From assembly GCA_023457535.1 (NCBI GenBank), contig JAEWLN010000135.1, forward strand, positions 1-12,838: 12,838 bases of DNA, given 5' to 3'. Numbering within the stretch: position 1 is the first letter of the stretch; every line of letters begins with the position of its first letter. Both the position numbers and the translations under genes were made by a program. The notes below the pieces were generated by a model. It was not told the origin of the DNA, ran no database searches, and saw only the letters and a list, made by a program, of their open reading frames with translations. Shown here piece after piece: positions 6,825-12,838 of this stretch. This DNA comes from Bacteroidota bacterium (lineage in GTDB: Bacteria; Bacteroidota; Bacteroidia; Flavobacteriales; Flavobacteriaceae).

Positions 6825-8096
6825 ATGCTTCAAATTTTTAATGTGTCCACTCCTGCCGCAAAGCGTTTGGCCAAATTGGTAGCCGTTTCGCTGCTGATCG
6901 GATTTTTGTCGGCGTTGCTCGCCCTGGCGCTCAAGCACGTGACCGAACATTACGAAAAGGTGTTGTTTGCCCAATCGCAGACCCATCAAGTGTGGTTGCT
7001 TTTTTTTCCGGCCGTCGGATTATCGGTGATTTACCTGATGCGTCATTATTTGTTCAACCGCAAGGCCAACAAGGGCATTCGCGAGATTTTCGACAGCCTT
7101 CGCACGGGTAAGAAAATGCCTGTGTATAAAATTCCGTCGCACTTTGTCAACGGCTTTTTGACGGTGATTTTTGGCGGATCTACCGGAATTGAAGTGTCTA
7201 CGGTGGTGGCTTCGGCTACGATCGGATCTGTTGCCCGGCAAAAGGAAAGCCTGTTCCGGTTGTACAAAACCGAATTGATTTCCGCAGGCGTGGCCGCCGG
7301 TGTTGCAGCGCTGTTCACGAGTCCTGCCGCGGGTTTTTTATTTGCTTTTGAAGTCATCGCCAGAAAACCATCCCGATTATTTTACCTGTGCACTATATTG
7401 GCCGTGAGCGTTGCGTTCGGACTGACCTGGTTGCTGGCCGAACCGCCTTTGTTCGCGCTCGAACTACACGGATGGCACTGGCACGCTGCGCCATGGATGC
7501 TGGTTTTGGGCCTGTTGGCGGGGTTGCATTCCGTATATCTGACGCGGTGCGTGATGTTCTTCAAGACGCTTTTTGCCCAAATGTCATCGGTAGCCTATCG
7601 CATCATGATCGGCTCGGTGCTACTGGGCCTGACGCTTTTGCTGCTTCCCGAGCTGTATGGCGATGGCTATCATGCGGTCGCAGCACTTTTGTTTCCGCAA
7701 ACCACGCCCGTATGGACCCCTGCCCTGGCGTTGGTCACGTTGGCCATTTTGTTGCTCAAACCAGTCGTGACGTCGGTAACACTTGCTGCAGGTGGTGACG
7801 GCGGTGTGTTCGCACCGAGTTTGTTCCTAGGGGCATTCCTGGGATTTTTTACCGCCACGTTGCTCAATACATTTACCGGCGCACAGGTCGTAACGCTCAA
7901 TTTTGTAGTCATTGGTATGGCGGCCATGCTCAGTGCGAGTATTCATGCGCCATTTACTGCGCTTTTCCTGGTGTGCGGACTCATTGGCGACTACTCGTTG
8001 CTGGCTCCGATTATGGTTGTTTGCCTCGTATCGCAATACGTGGCCAAACGCATTTACCCTTTTACAGTATATACGGTTCCGCAAACCCTTAAATGA
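6825..8096 (+). CDS. ClC family chloride channel/transporter, divergent filter
   Basis: A 423-residue inner-membrane protein with about ten hydrophobic segments, matching the ClC core without C-terminal CBS domains. In place of the usual GSGIP motif it has NKGIREI (82-88); in place of GREGP it has GIEVSTV (121-127), keeping the gating glutamate as Glu123; the helix-N motif is intact as GGVFAPSLFLGA (326-337). At the place of the paired Glu202-Glu203 of the E. coli exchanger the sequence reads FEVIAR (175-180), so the internal proton-transfer glutamate appears replaced by Val177. Tyr411 may be the pore tyrosine. By family knowledge this hints at a passive channel rather than an H+/Cl- exchanger, but the alignment was done by eye. 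The start at 6825 is preferred to 6783 because of the promoter motif between them. The HPP gene overlaps its stop codon. Confidence 0.93.
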   Translation: MLQIFNVSTPAAKRLAKLVAVSLLIGFLSALLALALKHVTEHYEKVLFAQSQTHQVWLLFFPAVGLSVIYLMRHYLFNRKANKGIREIFDSLRTGKKMPVYKIPSHFVNGFLTVIFGGSTGIEVSTVVASATIGSVARQKESLFRLYKTELISAGVAAGVAALFTSPAAGFLFAFEVIARKPSRLFYLCTILAVSVAFGLTWLLAEPPLFALELHGWHWHAAPWMLVLGLLAGLHSVYLTRCVMFFKTLFAQMSSVAYRIMIGSVLLGLTLLLLPELYGDGYHAVAALLFPQTTPVWTPALALVTLAILLLKPVVTSVTLAAGGDGGVFAPSLFLGAFLGFFTATLLNTFTGAQVVTLNFVVIGMAAMLSASIHAPFTALFLVCGLIGDYSLLAPIMVVCLVSQYVAKRIYPFTVYTVPQTLK

Positions 8097-8692
8097 TGCC
8101 TGTCAATAAAATCAAACGCGGCTACCGCCAAACGCGCTACATATTATATAGGGAAACGCTGATCGATTTCACCGAAAATTTCTGGGCATTTCTCGGATCG
8201 TTCGTGGGCATTGGCATTATTGCGTATTTGCAGTCAAGACAATTGCCCCATTCGGACGTGGTTTTCCTGATCGGCTCGTTCGGCGCATCGAGCGTACTGG
8301 TATACGGCGTGATCCAGAGTCCGCTGGCCCAGCCGCGCAACCTGATAGGCGGGCATGTGATATCGGCCCTGGCAGGGGTGACGGTGTTGCAATGCGTTCC
8401 CGATGTCATTTGGCTTACCGCTCCGCTGGCCGTTTCGTCGTCGATCGTATTGATGCAGATGACCAAAACGCTGCACCCGCCCGGAGGCGCCACGGCGTTG
8501 ATCGCGGTCACGGGTTCCGGGCAGATCAAAAGCCTCGGCTACTGGTATGTGCTATCGCCTGTGCTGACCGGCGCGCTGATTTTGCTGGCCGTAGCGCTGG
8601 TGTTCAATAACCTTACGACCAAGCGCCACTATCCGAACCACAAAAAATACCATAAAATCAAAGTGCGGATACACAATTATTTTAAAACGTAA
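8093..8692 (+). CDS. HPP family integral membrane protein
   Basis: This 199-residue protein belongs to the HPP family, named for the His-Pro-Pro motif, here LHPPGGATAL at residues 127-136. The other family block, GSFGASSVLVYGVIQSPLAQ at 61-80 followed by PRNLIGGHVISALAGV, is also intact. Four hydrophobic helices are visible (about 31-47, 56-75, 87-121 in two parts, and 152-172), ending with a basic His/Lys-rich cytoplasmic tail. Plant-plastid and cyanobacterial HPP proteins have been reported to move nitrite across membranes; whether this one does is unknown. Its ATG overlaps the ClC stop (ATGA at 8093-8096), with a second in-frame ATG right after it, so the two membrane proteins are almost certainly made from one mRNA. 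No nitrite or nitrate assimilation gene is seen nearby. Confidence 0.93.
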   Translation: MMPVNKIKRGYRQTRYILYRETLIDFTENFWAFLGSFVGIGIIAYLQSRQLPHSDVVFLIGSFGASSVLVYGVIQSPLAQPRNLIGGHVISALAGVTVLQCVPDVIWLTAPLAVSSSIVLMQMTKTLHPPGGATALIAVTGSGQIKSLGYWYVLSPVLTGALILLAVALVFNNLTTKRHYPNHKKYHKIKVRIHNYFKT

Positions 8693-8734
8693 CCTTTTTG
8701 CGTGGCTTTGGCGGGATTTTGTCGGATGAAGTCG

Positions 8735-8761
8735 CATCGGATGCGTATCCGGTGTCTTTTT
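8735..8761 (+). terminator. Probable terminator of the ClC-HPP operon
   Basis: CATCGGAT (8735-8742) and ATCCGGTG (8747-8754) form an eight-base stem with one T-G wobble around a GCGT loop, followed by TCTTTTT. It starts 42 bases after the HPP stop. Confidence 0.55.
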
Positions 8762-8804
8762 CAGCCATCGGCAAACGCCCGACCTGTCCGATTGTTGATT
8801 ACTT

Positions 8805-8838
8805 TTTGCGCGCCAAACCGATAATAATTCTACCTTTG
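8805..8838 (+). promoter_or_regulatory. Promoter of the pRiA4b ORF-3-like gene
   Basis: A TTTG at 8805-8808 and an exact -7 match TACCTTTG at 8831-8838 are separated by 22 bases, within the broad spacing known for Flavobacterium promoters. The -7 element ends 21 bases before the ATG at 8860. The promoter lies inside the longest open frame (from 8698), so that extension is not coding. Confidence 0.6.
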
Positions 8839-8859
8839 CCTTCCACAAAAATGACGGCT

Positions 8860-9402
8860 ATGATTTATAAATTCAGGGTGATCCTGGACACCGAGGACGA
8901 TGTATTCCGCGATATCGCCATCCGCGAAGACGATTCACTTGAAGATTTCCACAATGCGATCGTGAACGCTTTCGGGTTTGACGGAACCGAACTGGCGTCG
9001 TTCTACACCTGCGACGACAAATGGAACCAGGACGAAGAGATTTCGCTCTTTGACACAGGCGACAATCCGGGCGAGCAAAAGATAATGGGCGATTACCAAC
9101 TCACTGAACTGCTCGATCGCGACAATACCAAAATTATTTACGTATACGACTTTTTGAATATGTGGACGTTCCTGGTCGAACTGGCTGCCATCGAAGAGCC
9201 TGAAACCGGTCAGAATTATCCGGATTTGTTGTTCAGCCACGGACAAATGCCGGCCTCGGCGGGTGAACGCGAATTTGAATCGGACCAGATGCGCGACGAC
9301 ATTTACGGGGAATTCGAAGATGATCTTGATGAAGACGACCTTGATATGTTTGACGACAGGGAGAATTTTGAGGATTACGGATTCGAGGAAAATTGGAATT
9401 AA
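8860..9402 (+). CDS. Plasmid pRiA4b ORF-3-like family protein with acidic tail
   Basis: This 180-residue cytosolic protein belongs to the pRiA4b ORF-3-like family, first named from an Agrobacterium Ri plasmid and of unknown biochemical function. The domain spans about 1-115: MIYKFRVILDTEDDVFRDIA, then SLEDFHNAIVNAFGF (26-40), LASFYTCDDKW (45-55) and KIIYVYDFLNMWTFLVEL (91-108), the last being the family's most conserved strand-turn region with its D.....W motif. The remaining 65 residues are strongly acidic (EFEDDLDEDDLDMFDD at 151-166), likely disordered. Another ATG lies three codons upstream at 8851; I chose 8860 because the domain begins MIYKF and the longer leader better fits the promoter. 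Despite the family name, nothing in the context suggests a plasmid. Confidence 0.87.
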   Translation: MIYKFRVILDTEDDVFRDIAIREDDSLEDFHNAIVNAFGFDGTELASFYTCDDKWNQDEEISLFDTGDNPGEQKIMGDYQLTELLDRDNTKIIYVYDFLNMWTFLVELAAIEEPETGQNYPDLLFSHGQMPASAGEREFESDQMRDDIYGEFEDDLDEDDLDMFDDRENFEDYGFEENWN

Positions 9403-9491
9403 GCCCCACGGGAACATCGTCTCATTTTCTCAAAACAAACATTTTCATTAACATAAAGCGAAAAACCTGCTGCTGAAAGCCCAAAACCCAC

Positions 9492-10550
9492 ATGATCAAT
9501 TTATACAACACCCACATCGAAACGCTCTCCATCCACCGCGTGGGGAACAAAAGCCGCAATGAGGCCATTTTCCTGTCTGGACAACCGTTTAGCATGAATG
9601 ATGAAATCGCGCCGCTGATCAAGGAATTTTTCCTCAAATCATTCCGCGAAAAAGAAGAAAACTACTACCAATTTGCGCACGAAGTCGATTTGGAATACAA
9701 CGATATGTACAACATGGCGTCGGAGATTTTTGACAATCCGTCGAACTTGCACGAAGTATCGAAAAAGATCACCAAGCACTTGTTCGAGCAGTCCAATCAT
9801 CCGCACATCAAGAACGGCGAGGTTTACGTGGCTTATCTGACCAATCTCAACATCGACAATAACGTGGTTGATGCCGTCGGGATTTTCAAAAGCGAGCTGC
9901 AATCGGACTTTTTGCAGTTTGAAGAACGCGGTACCACGCTCGAGATGATTTTGCAGCACGGCGTGAGTTTGACCAAATTGGACAAAGGATGCCTGATTTT
10001 CAACCACAAAAAAGAAGAAGGTTATAAAATCCTGACCGTCGACAGCAACAGGTACGATGCGCGCTATTGGCTAGAGCATTTCCTGTCTGTGGATGCTTTT
10101 GAGGATGAGAATTTCATCACCAAAAAATACCTCAAGTTCTGCCAGGGATTCGCCAAAGACGTGGTATTGCCTGCCGAAGATAAAAAGGAAGAGGTAATGT
10201 TCATGAACCGGTCCGTCAACTATTTTGCCAAGAACGACCAATTCGAGGAGACCAATTTTTTGAATGAAGTGTTGGACAACCCAGACCTGATTCCTGAATT
10301 TAAAAATTACAAAGTCGACAAAGGCCAGAAATACAGCATTGAGGACGTGACGAATTTCCCGATTGCGAATGCGGCCGTAACAGACGCGCGCAAATCGATC
10401 CGCAACGTGATCAACCTCGATACCAATATCCAGATCAAACTCGATTTCATCAATCCGGAAAGTGCCGAGAAATTCGTAGAAAAGGGTTGGGATGAGGAAA
10501 AACAAATGTATTACTACCTGGTGTACTTCAACAAAGAGCAAAAAAGCTAA
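9492..10550 (+). CDS. Nucleoid-associated protein (NA37/YejK-like family)
   Basis: The 352-residue protein resembles the 37-kDa nucleoid-associated protein family (E. coli YejK/NdpA). Matching features are the opening strand-helix INLYNTHIETLSIHRVGNKS, FLKSFREKEENYYQFAHEVD (about 47-66), the central HPHIKNGEVYVAYLTNL (103-119) followed by VVDAVGIFKSELQSDFLQFE, the KGCLIFN strand near 165-171, the WLEHFLSVDAFEDENFITK block (193-211), and the C-terminal region with KIDLDF-like IQIKLDFINPESAEKF. Family members are found in the nucleoid fraction, but their molecular role is poorly defined; the Bacteroidetes branch is diverged from E. coli YejK, so equivalence of function is an inference. No membrane segment or signal peptide is present. 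The 89-base gap before it has no exact TAnnTTTG motif, so it may be partly co-transcribed with the preceding gene. A terminator follows. Confidence 0.88.
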   Translation: MINLYNTHIETLSIHRVGNKSRNEAIFLSGQPFSMNDEIAPLIKEFFLKSFREKEENYYQFAHEVDLEYNDMYNMASEIFDNPSNLHEVSKKITKHLFEQSNHPHIKNGEVYVAYLTNLNIDNNVVDAVGIFKSELQSDFLQFEERGTTLEMILQHGVSLTKLDKGCLIFNHKKEEGYKILTVDSNRYDARYWLEHFLSVDAFEDENFITKKYLKFCQGFAKDVVLPAEDKKEEVMFMNRSVNYFAKNDQFEETNFLNEVLDNPDLIPEFKNYKVDKGQKYSIEDVTNFPIANAAVTDARKSIRNVINLDTNIQIKLDFINPESAEKFVEKGWDEEKQMYYYLVYFNKEQKS

Positions 10551-10571
10551 ACCACTGGTTTCAAACTGTAG

Positions 10572-10599
10572 TCCCCATTCATAAGATTGGGGATTTTTT
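10572..10599 (+). terminator. Rho-independent terminator of the nucleoid-associated protein gene
   Basis: TCCCCA (10572-10577) and TGGGGA (10588-10593) form a six-base stem around a ten-base loop, followed by six T residues. It starts 22 bases after the stop, and its GGGGAT-plus-T-run shape resembles the pheT terminator. Confidence 0.82.
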
Positions 10600-10645
10600 G
10601 TAAGTATATGTTTATCAATATAATAAATTAATGTAGTTAGTCGAA

Positions 10646-10681
10646 TATATTTGCAATTACGTCGATGTTTGGATACGTTTG
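10646..10681 (+). promoter_or_regulatory. Promoter region of the 78-residue protein gene, two -7 motifs
   Basis: Two exact TAnnTTTG motifs occur: TATATTTG at 10646-10653 and TACGTTTG at 10674-10681. The TTTG of the first (10650-10653) lies 20 bases before the second, so it can serve as its -33 element, giving a near-ideal flavobacterial promoter with the ATG 17 bases after the -7. The first may also be a -7 box in its own right, giving two starts. Confidence 0.6.
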
Positions 10682-10698
10682 TCTCAAAATTATCCGAC

Positions 10699-10935
10699 AT
10701 GGAATCAGTCATTTACAAACCTTATTCGTTTCGCCGGTTGTCCTGCAGGCTGTTCGGACACCGATTTGTCACTACGCGTCTGGTCACCGGTCATATCCGC
10801 GAGTTTGAGTGCTCGTGCTGTCATTTGCAGGTGACCAACGATTTGCACGGCCACAAGATATCGCTCACGCAGGAACACCGCGACATCAATGAAACGCTTG
10901 TGAACCTTTACCAGCGGCGGCACTTGCACGCGTAA
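10699..10935 (+). CDS. Small basic protein with a CxxC/His cluster, unknown function
   Basis: This 78-residue protein begins MESVIYKPYSFRRLSCRLFG. It contains SCRLFGHRF at 15-23 and ECSCCHLQVTND at 37-48, so Cys16, His21, Cys38 and Cys41 (with Cys40 and His42 next to them) could form a small zinc site; the CRLFGH..CxxC arrangement is like that of short zinc-ribbon proteins such as DUF1660. The C-terminal half is a charged amphipathic helix (HRDINETLVNLYQRRH). It is basic and has no signal peptide, so it should be cytosolic. The ATG at 10699 is chosen because longer starts overlap the promoter. It stands alone between a terminator and the ABC operon. I recall similar small proteins in Flavobacterium genomes without a known role; a nucleic-acid-binding role is a guess. 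Confidence 0.72.
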   Translation: MESVIYKPYSFRRLSCRLFGHRFVTTRLVTGHIREFECSCCHLQVTNDLHGHKISLTQEHRDINETLVNLYQRRHLHA

Positions 10936-10941
10936 TTTTTT

Positions 10942-10969
10942 TTACCGCATTCGGTAACAATTTCTTACC
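10942..10969. repeat. Overlapping inverted repeats upstream of the ABC operon
   Basis: TTACCG (10942-10947) and CGGTAA (10952-10957) form a perfect six-base palindrome with a CATT spacer. The same GGTAA (10953-10957) is also complementary to a second TTACC at 10965-10969. The repeat lies between the stop of the 78-residue gene and the start of the ABC operon. The T-run is on its 5' side, so it is not a terminator on the plus strand; on the minus strand it is followed by A residues. An operator, or two alternative hairpins in a read-through transcript, is possible. Confidence 0.4.
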
Positions 10970-11004
10970 TTGTTCGTTTTTAACCGGATTTTAAACGCTC
11001 AAGC

Positions 11005-11907
11005 TTGGAAACGATTCTCTCCATACACAACCTCAACAAGCGATTCGGACCGTTGCACGCGGTCAAAAACGTATCGCTTGAGATACAAAAAGGCAATGTT
11101 TACGGGCTTCTTGGCCCTAATGGCAGCGGCAAATCGACCACACTTGGGATCATCCTGAACGTCGTCAACAAAACCTCGGGCCACTACGAATGGTTTGGCG
11201 GCAGGCTCGAAACGCACCAGGCGCTCAAAAAAGTCGGTGCGATCATCGAACGCCCCAATTTTTATCCGTACATGACCGCAGCCGAAAACCTGCAGCTGGT
11301 GTGTAAAATCAAAGGCACTTCATACGATAAGGTTGACGAAAAGCTCCGATTGGTAGGACTTTACGAGCGTCGGGACAGTAAGTTCCGCACCTTTTCGCTC
11401 GGGATGAAACAACGGCTCGCGATTGCATCGGCACTACTCAACGATCCCGAAATCCTGATTCTTGACGAGCCTACAAACGGGCTGGACCCACAAGGTATTC
11501 ACCAAATTCGCGACATCATCAAACAAATTGCGGCCAACGGCACTACGATCCTGCTGGCTTCGCACCTGCTCGACGAGGTTGAAAAGGTGTGCTCGCATGT
11601 GTTGGTATTGCGCAAAGGCGAAGTTTTGTACTCCGGGGCTGTGGGCGGAATGACGTCCAAAGAAGGCTTTTTTGAACTGCAGGCCGATGATGCCGATGCT
11701 TTGCTGGCGGCTGTCCGTAACCATCCATCGGTGGAAAAAGCGGCAATCGAGGCCGGAAAAGTGCACGTGTATTTAAATCAGCCGCTGGAACCGGCGGCAT
11801 TGAACCGGTGGCTTTTTGAACGCCACATTGTGTTGTCCCATTTGAATTTGCGCCGCAATAGCCTTGAAGAACAATTCCTTGAAATCACGAAAACCCACGC
11901 CAACTGA
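11005..11907 (+). CDS. ABC transporter ATP-binding protein (BcrA-like ABC-2 type)
   Basis: The 300-residue ATPase powers the membrane partner encoded next. Walker A GPNGSGKST is at residues 37-45, the signature FSLGMKQR at 130-137, Walker B ILILDEP at 150-156 with catalytic Glu155, the D-loop GLDP at 159-162 and the switch His187 in LASHLLDE. The Q-loop region reads IIERPNFYPYMTAAENL (80-96), with Glu where many ABC ATPases have Gln, as is usual in the bacitracin-exporter (BcrA/DrrA-like) subfamily. A C-terminal regulatory extension of about 90 residues follows the nucleotide-binding domain. The start is TTG at 11005 (LETILSIHNLNKRFG); no in-frame ATG precedes the first strand, so TTG is the best choice. 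It overlaps the permease start by one base. A weak -7-like TACCTTG lies at 10966-10972. The substrate is unknown. Confidence 0.94.
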   Translation: METILSIHNLNKRFGPLHAVKNVSLEIQKGNVYGLLGPNGSGKSTTLGIILNVVNKTSGHYEWFGGRLETHQALKKVGAIIERPNFYPYMTAAENLQLVCKIKGTSYDKVDEKLRLVGLYERRDSKFRTFSLGMKQRLAIASALLNDPEILILDEPTNGLDPQGIHQIRDIIKQIAANGTTILLASHLLDEVEKVCSHVLVLRKGEVLYSGAVGGMTSKEGFFELQADDADALLAAVRNHPSVEKAAIEAGKVHVYLNQPLEPAALNRWLFERHIVLSHLNLRRNSLEEQFLEITKTHAN

Positions 11908-12746
11908 TGAAACGACTTCTCGCCATCGAATTCCAGAAAGCCTGGAAAAACAAGGCCAGCCGTGTGCTTACGATCAGCTACTTTGTGTTGTTGTCGTTCC
12001 TGGCGCTGATTGCGTCGATCAAGTTTGACCTGTTCGGGATTCAGATCCGCATTGCAGACCAGGGTATTTTCAACTTTCCGTACATCTGGCATTTCAATTC
12101 CTGGCTCGCCGATTGGGCCAAACTGTTCTTAGCGCTGGTCGTCGTGTCGATGATTTCGAACGAATACAGTTACGGGACGCTCAAGCAAAACCTGATCGAC
12201 GGTTTGAGCAAAAAGGAATTTTTACAATCCAAATTCCTGGCGATCATCGCGTTTTCTGCGCTTTCGACCGTTTTTGTGTTTGCGCTGTCGCTGATTCTGG
12301 GACTTTGTTTTTCCTCATACGACGAACCGTCGATCGTATTCTCGGACCTCGAATACCTGCTGGCCTATTTTGTCAAGCATGTGTGTTTTTTCGCTTTCTG
12401 TATTTTTCTGGCGATTTTGGTCAAACGGTCGGCATTTGCGATCGGATTTTTGTTCATCTGGTGGGTTTTCGAGGCGATGCTACAGCACATGTTATTGCCC
12501 CGATTGTTTGGAAGCACTGACGTCGCCGCGCGTATCGTCGATTTTTTGCCGATCGAATCCATGGCCAACCTGATCAAAGAACCCATCACTAAATTCCAGG
12601 CATACAAAGCCATTGAAAACCAGATCAACGCCGACGCGATCGCGAAAGATTACAGCGTACATTGGTACGAAATTTCTGTCGTTGTCCTTTGGACGGTTTT
12701 TTTCTTCATCACATCGTTTAAATTATTACAAAAAAGGGATTTGTAG
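11907..12746 (+). CDS. ABC-2 type transporter permease
   Basis: This 279-residue inner-membrane protein has six hydrophobic segments, near residues 20-38, 65-84, 113-135, 149-171, 173-192 and 256-274, the layout of an ABC-2 permease. The stretch NEYSYGTLKQNLIDGLSKKE after the second segment is the conserved cytoplasmic coupling region that contacts the ATPase in this family ('E...GT.......s...r..f...K'). The ATG at 11907 shares its A with the TGA stop of the ATPase gene, so the two are translationally coupled and presumably form a homodimeric or 2+2 exporter. Relatives in other bacteria handle bacitracin-like peptides, lantibiotics or lipids, while many in Bacteroidetes are uncharacterised; no dedicated substrate gene or two-component sensor is seen here. 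The stop at 12744-12746 is followed by a new gene 16 bases later. Confidence 0.93.
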   Translation: MKRLLAIEFQKAWKNKASRVLTISYFVLLSFLALIASIKFDLFGIQIRIADQGIFNFPYIWHFNSWLADWAKLFLALVVVSMISNEYSYGTLKQNLIDGLSKKEFLQSKFLAIIAFSALSTVFVFALSLILGLCFSSYDEPSIVFSDLEYLLAYFVKHVCFFAFCIFLAILVKRSAFAIGFLFIWWVFEAMLQHMLLPRLFGSTDVAARIVDFLPIESMANLIKEPITKFQAYKAIENQINADAIAKDYSVHWYEISVVVLWTVFFFITSFKLLQKRDL

Positions 12747-12754
12747 TATCTTCG
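12747..12754 (+). promoter_or_regulatory. Possible -7 element before the last gene
   Basis: TATCTTCG matches TAnnTTTG at all but one base and ends eight bases before the ATG at 12763. The short distance would leave almost no leader, so co-transcription with the permease gene is equally possible. Confidence 0.25.
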
Positions 12755-12762
12755 TTGATGCT

Positions 12763-12838
12763 ATGAAAACACTAAACACCACCTTTCTCACACTGCTTAT
12801 TGCCTGCTTTTCCTTTAACGCAAAAGCGCAATATATCC
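12763..12838 (+). CDS. Exported protein, N-terminal signal peptide only (cut by window end)
   Basis: Only 25 codons are visible: a start MKTLNTT, a hydrophobic core FLTLLIACFSF and a signal-peptidase I site NAKA followed by QY, as is common for secreted or periplasmic proteins of Flavobacteriia. The gene runs off the right edge, so its product is unknown. The frame has no stop to the end of the window. The start lies 16 bases after the permease stop, so it may belong to the ABC operon; if so, an exported product would be a natural neighbour of an exporter, but nothing visible shows that. Confidence 0.72.
   Translation, partial: MKTLNTTFLTLLIACFSFNAKAQYI

Noticed and set aside
8698..8859. N-terminal extension of the pRiA4b-like gene
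   Set aside because: It contains a terminator-like hairpin and the promoter, and the family domain begins at MIYKF.
8860..9402. Plasmid or mobile element origin suggested by the pRiA4b family name
   Set aside because: The family is common on chromosomes, and no replication, transfer, integrase or terminal repeat is visible.
10071..10712. 213-codon minus-strand open frame across the nucleoid-protein gene end
   Set aside because: It is antisense to a recognised family protein and runs through a terminator and promoter; no domain is visible.
1..12838. Defence system, CRISPR array, toxin-antitoxin pair, tRNA or insertion sequence
   Set aside because: No repeat-spacer array, transposase, cloverleaf-like sequence or recognisable toxin/antitoxin or defence domain was found on either strand by eye.

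Overview
The window reads as an ordinary chromosomal stretch from a member of the Flavobacteriia, most likely Flavobacterium or a close relative with a GC content near 50 percent. The reasons are the family-level look of the proteins (a PheT that begins MKISYNWLKQ, a Bacteroidetes-type ClC channel, a pRiA4b ORF-3-like acidic protein), the near absence of Shine-Dalgarno sequences, and repeated exact matches to the Bacteroidetes promoter -7 element TAnnTTTG just upstream of genes. No tRNA, rRNA, CRISPR array, insertion sequence or phage module is visible.

Layout. Bases 1-608 hold the 3' end of a TolC-type outer-membrane efflux gene. A bestrophin-like anion channel (757-1629) overlaps a small DUF1905 gene (1626-1919). 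Convergent to these, on the minus strand, lie a short-chain dehydrogenase (2809-1931) and upstream of it a small acidic orphan protein (3221-2898). Divergent from the orphan gene is pheT (3401-5821), closed by a strong terminator. A VOC/glyoxalase-fold protein (5937-6308) and a small exported His-bearing protein (6331-6726) follow, again closed by a terminator. Next is a ClC-type channel (6825-8096) overlapping an HPP-family membrane protein (8093-8692), then a pRiA4b ORF-3-like protein (8860-9402), a 37-kDa-type nucleoid-associated protein (9492-10550), a 78-residue protein with a possible zinc site (10699-10935), an ABC-2 exporter pair (11005-12746) and the signal peptide of another exported protein (12763 to the end).

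How genes work together. Three pairs look translationally coupled by stop/start overlap: bestrophin-DUF1905, ClC-HPP, and ABC ATPase-permease. The ClC-HPP pair suggests a small anion-transport operon. Three families linked to anion movement (bestrophin, ClC, HPP) occur within about 8 kb, but not in one operon. The -7 motifs resolve several start codons: they fall inside the longest reading frames of the SDR, ClC, pRiA4b-like and 78-residue genes and so argue for the shorter starts given here.

I do not see a convincing undescribed multi-gene system. The items most worth a second look are the altered selectivity and proton-pathway residues of the ClC protein next to an HPP protein, the small orphan proteins, and the overlapping inverted repeats upstream of the ABC operon.
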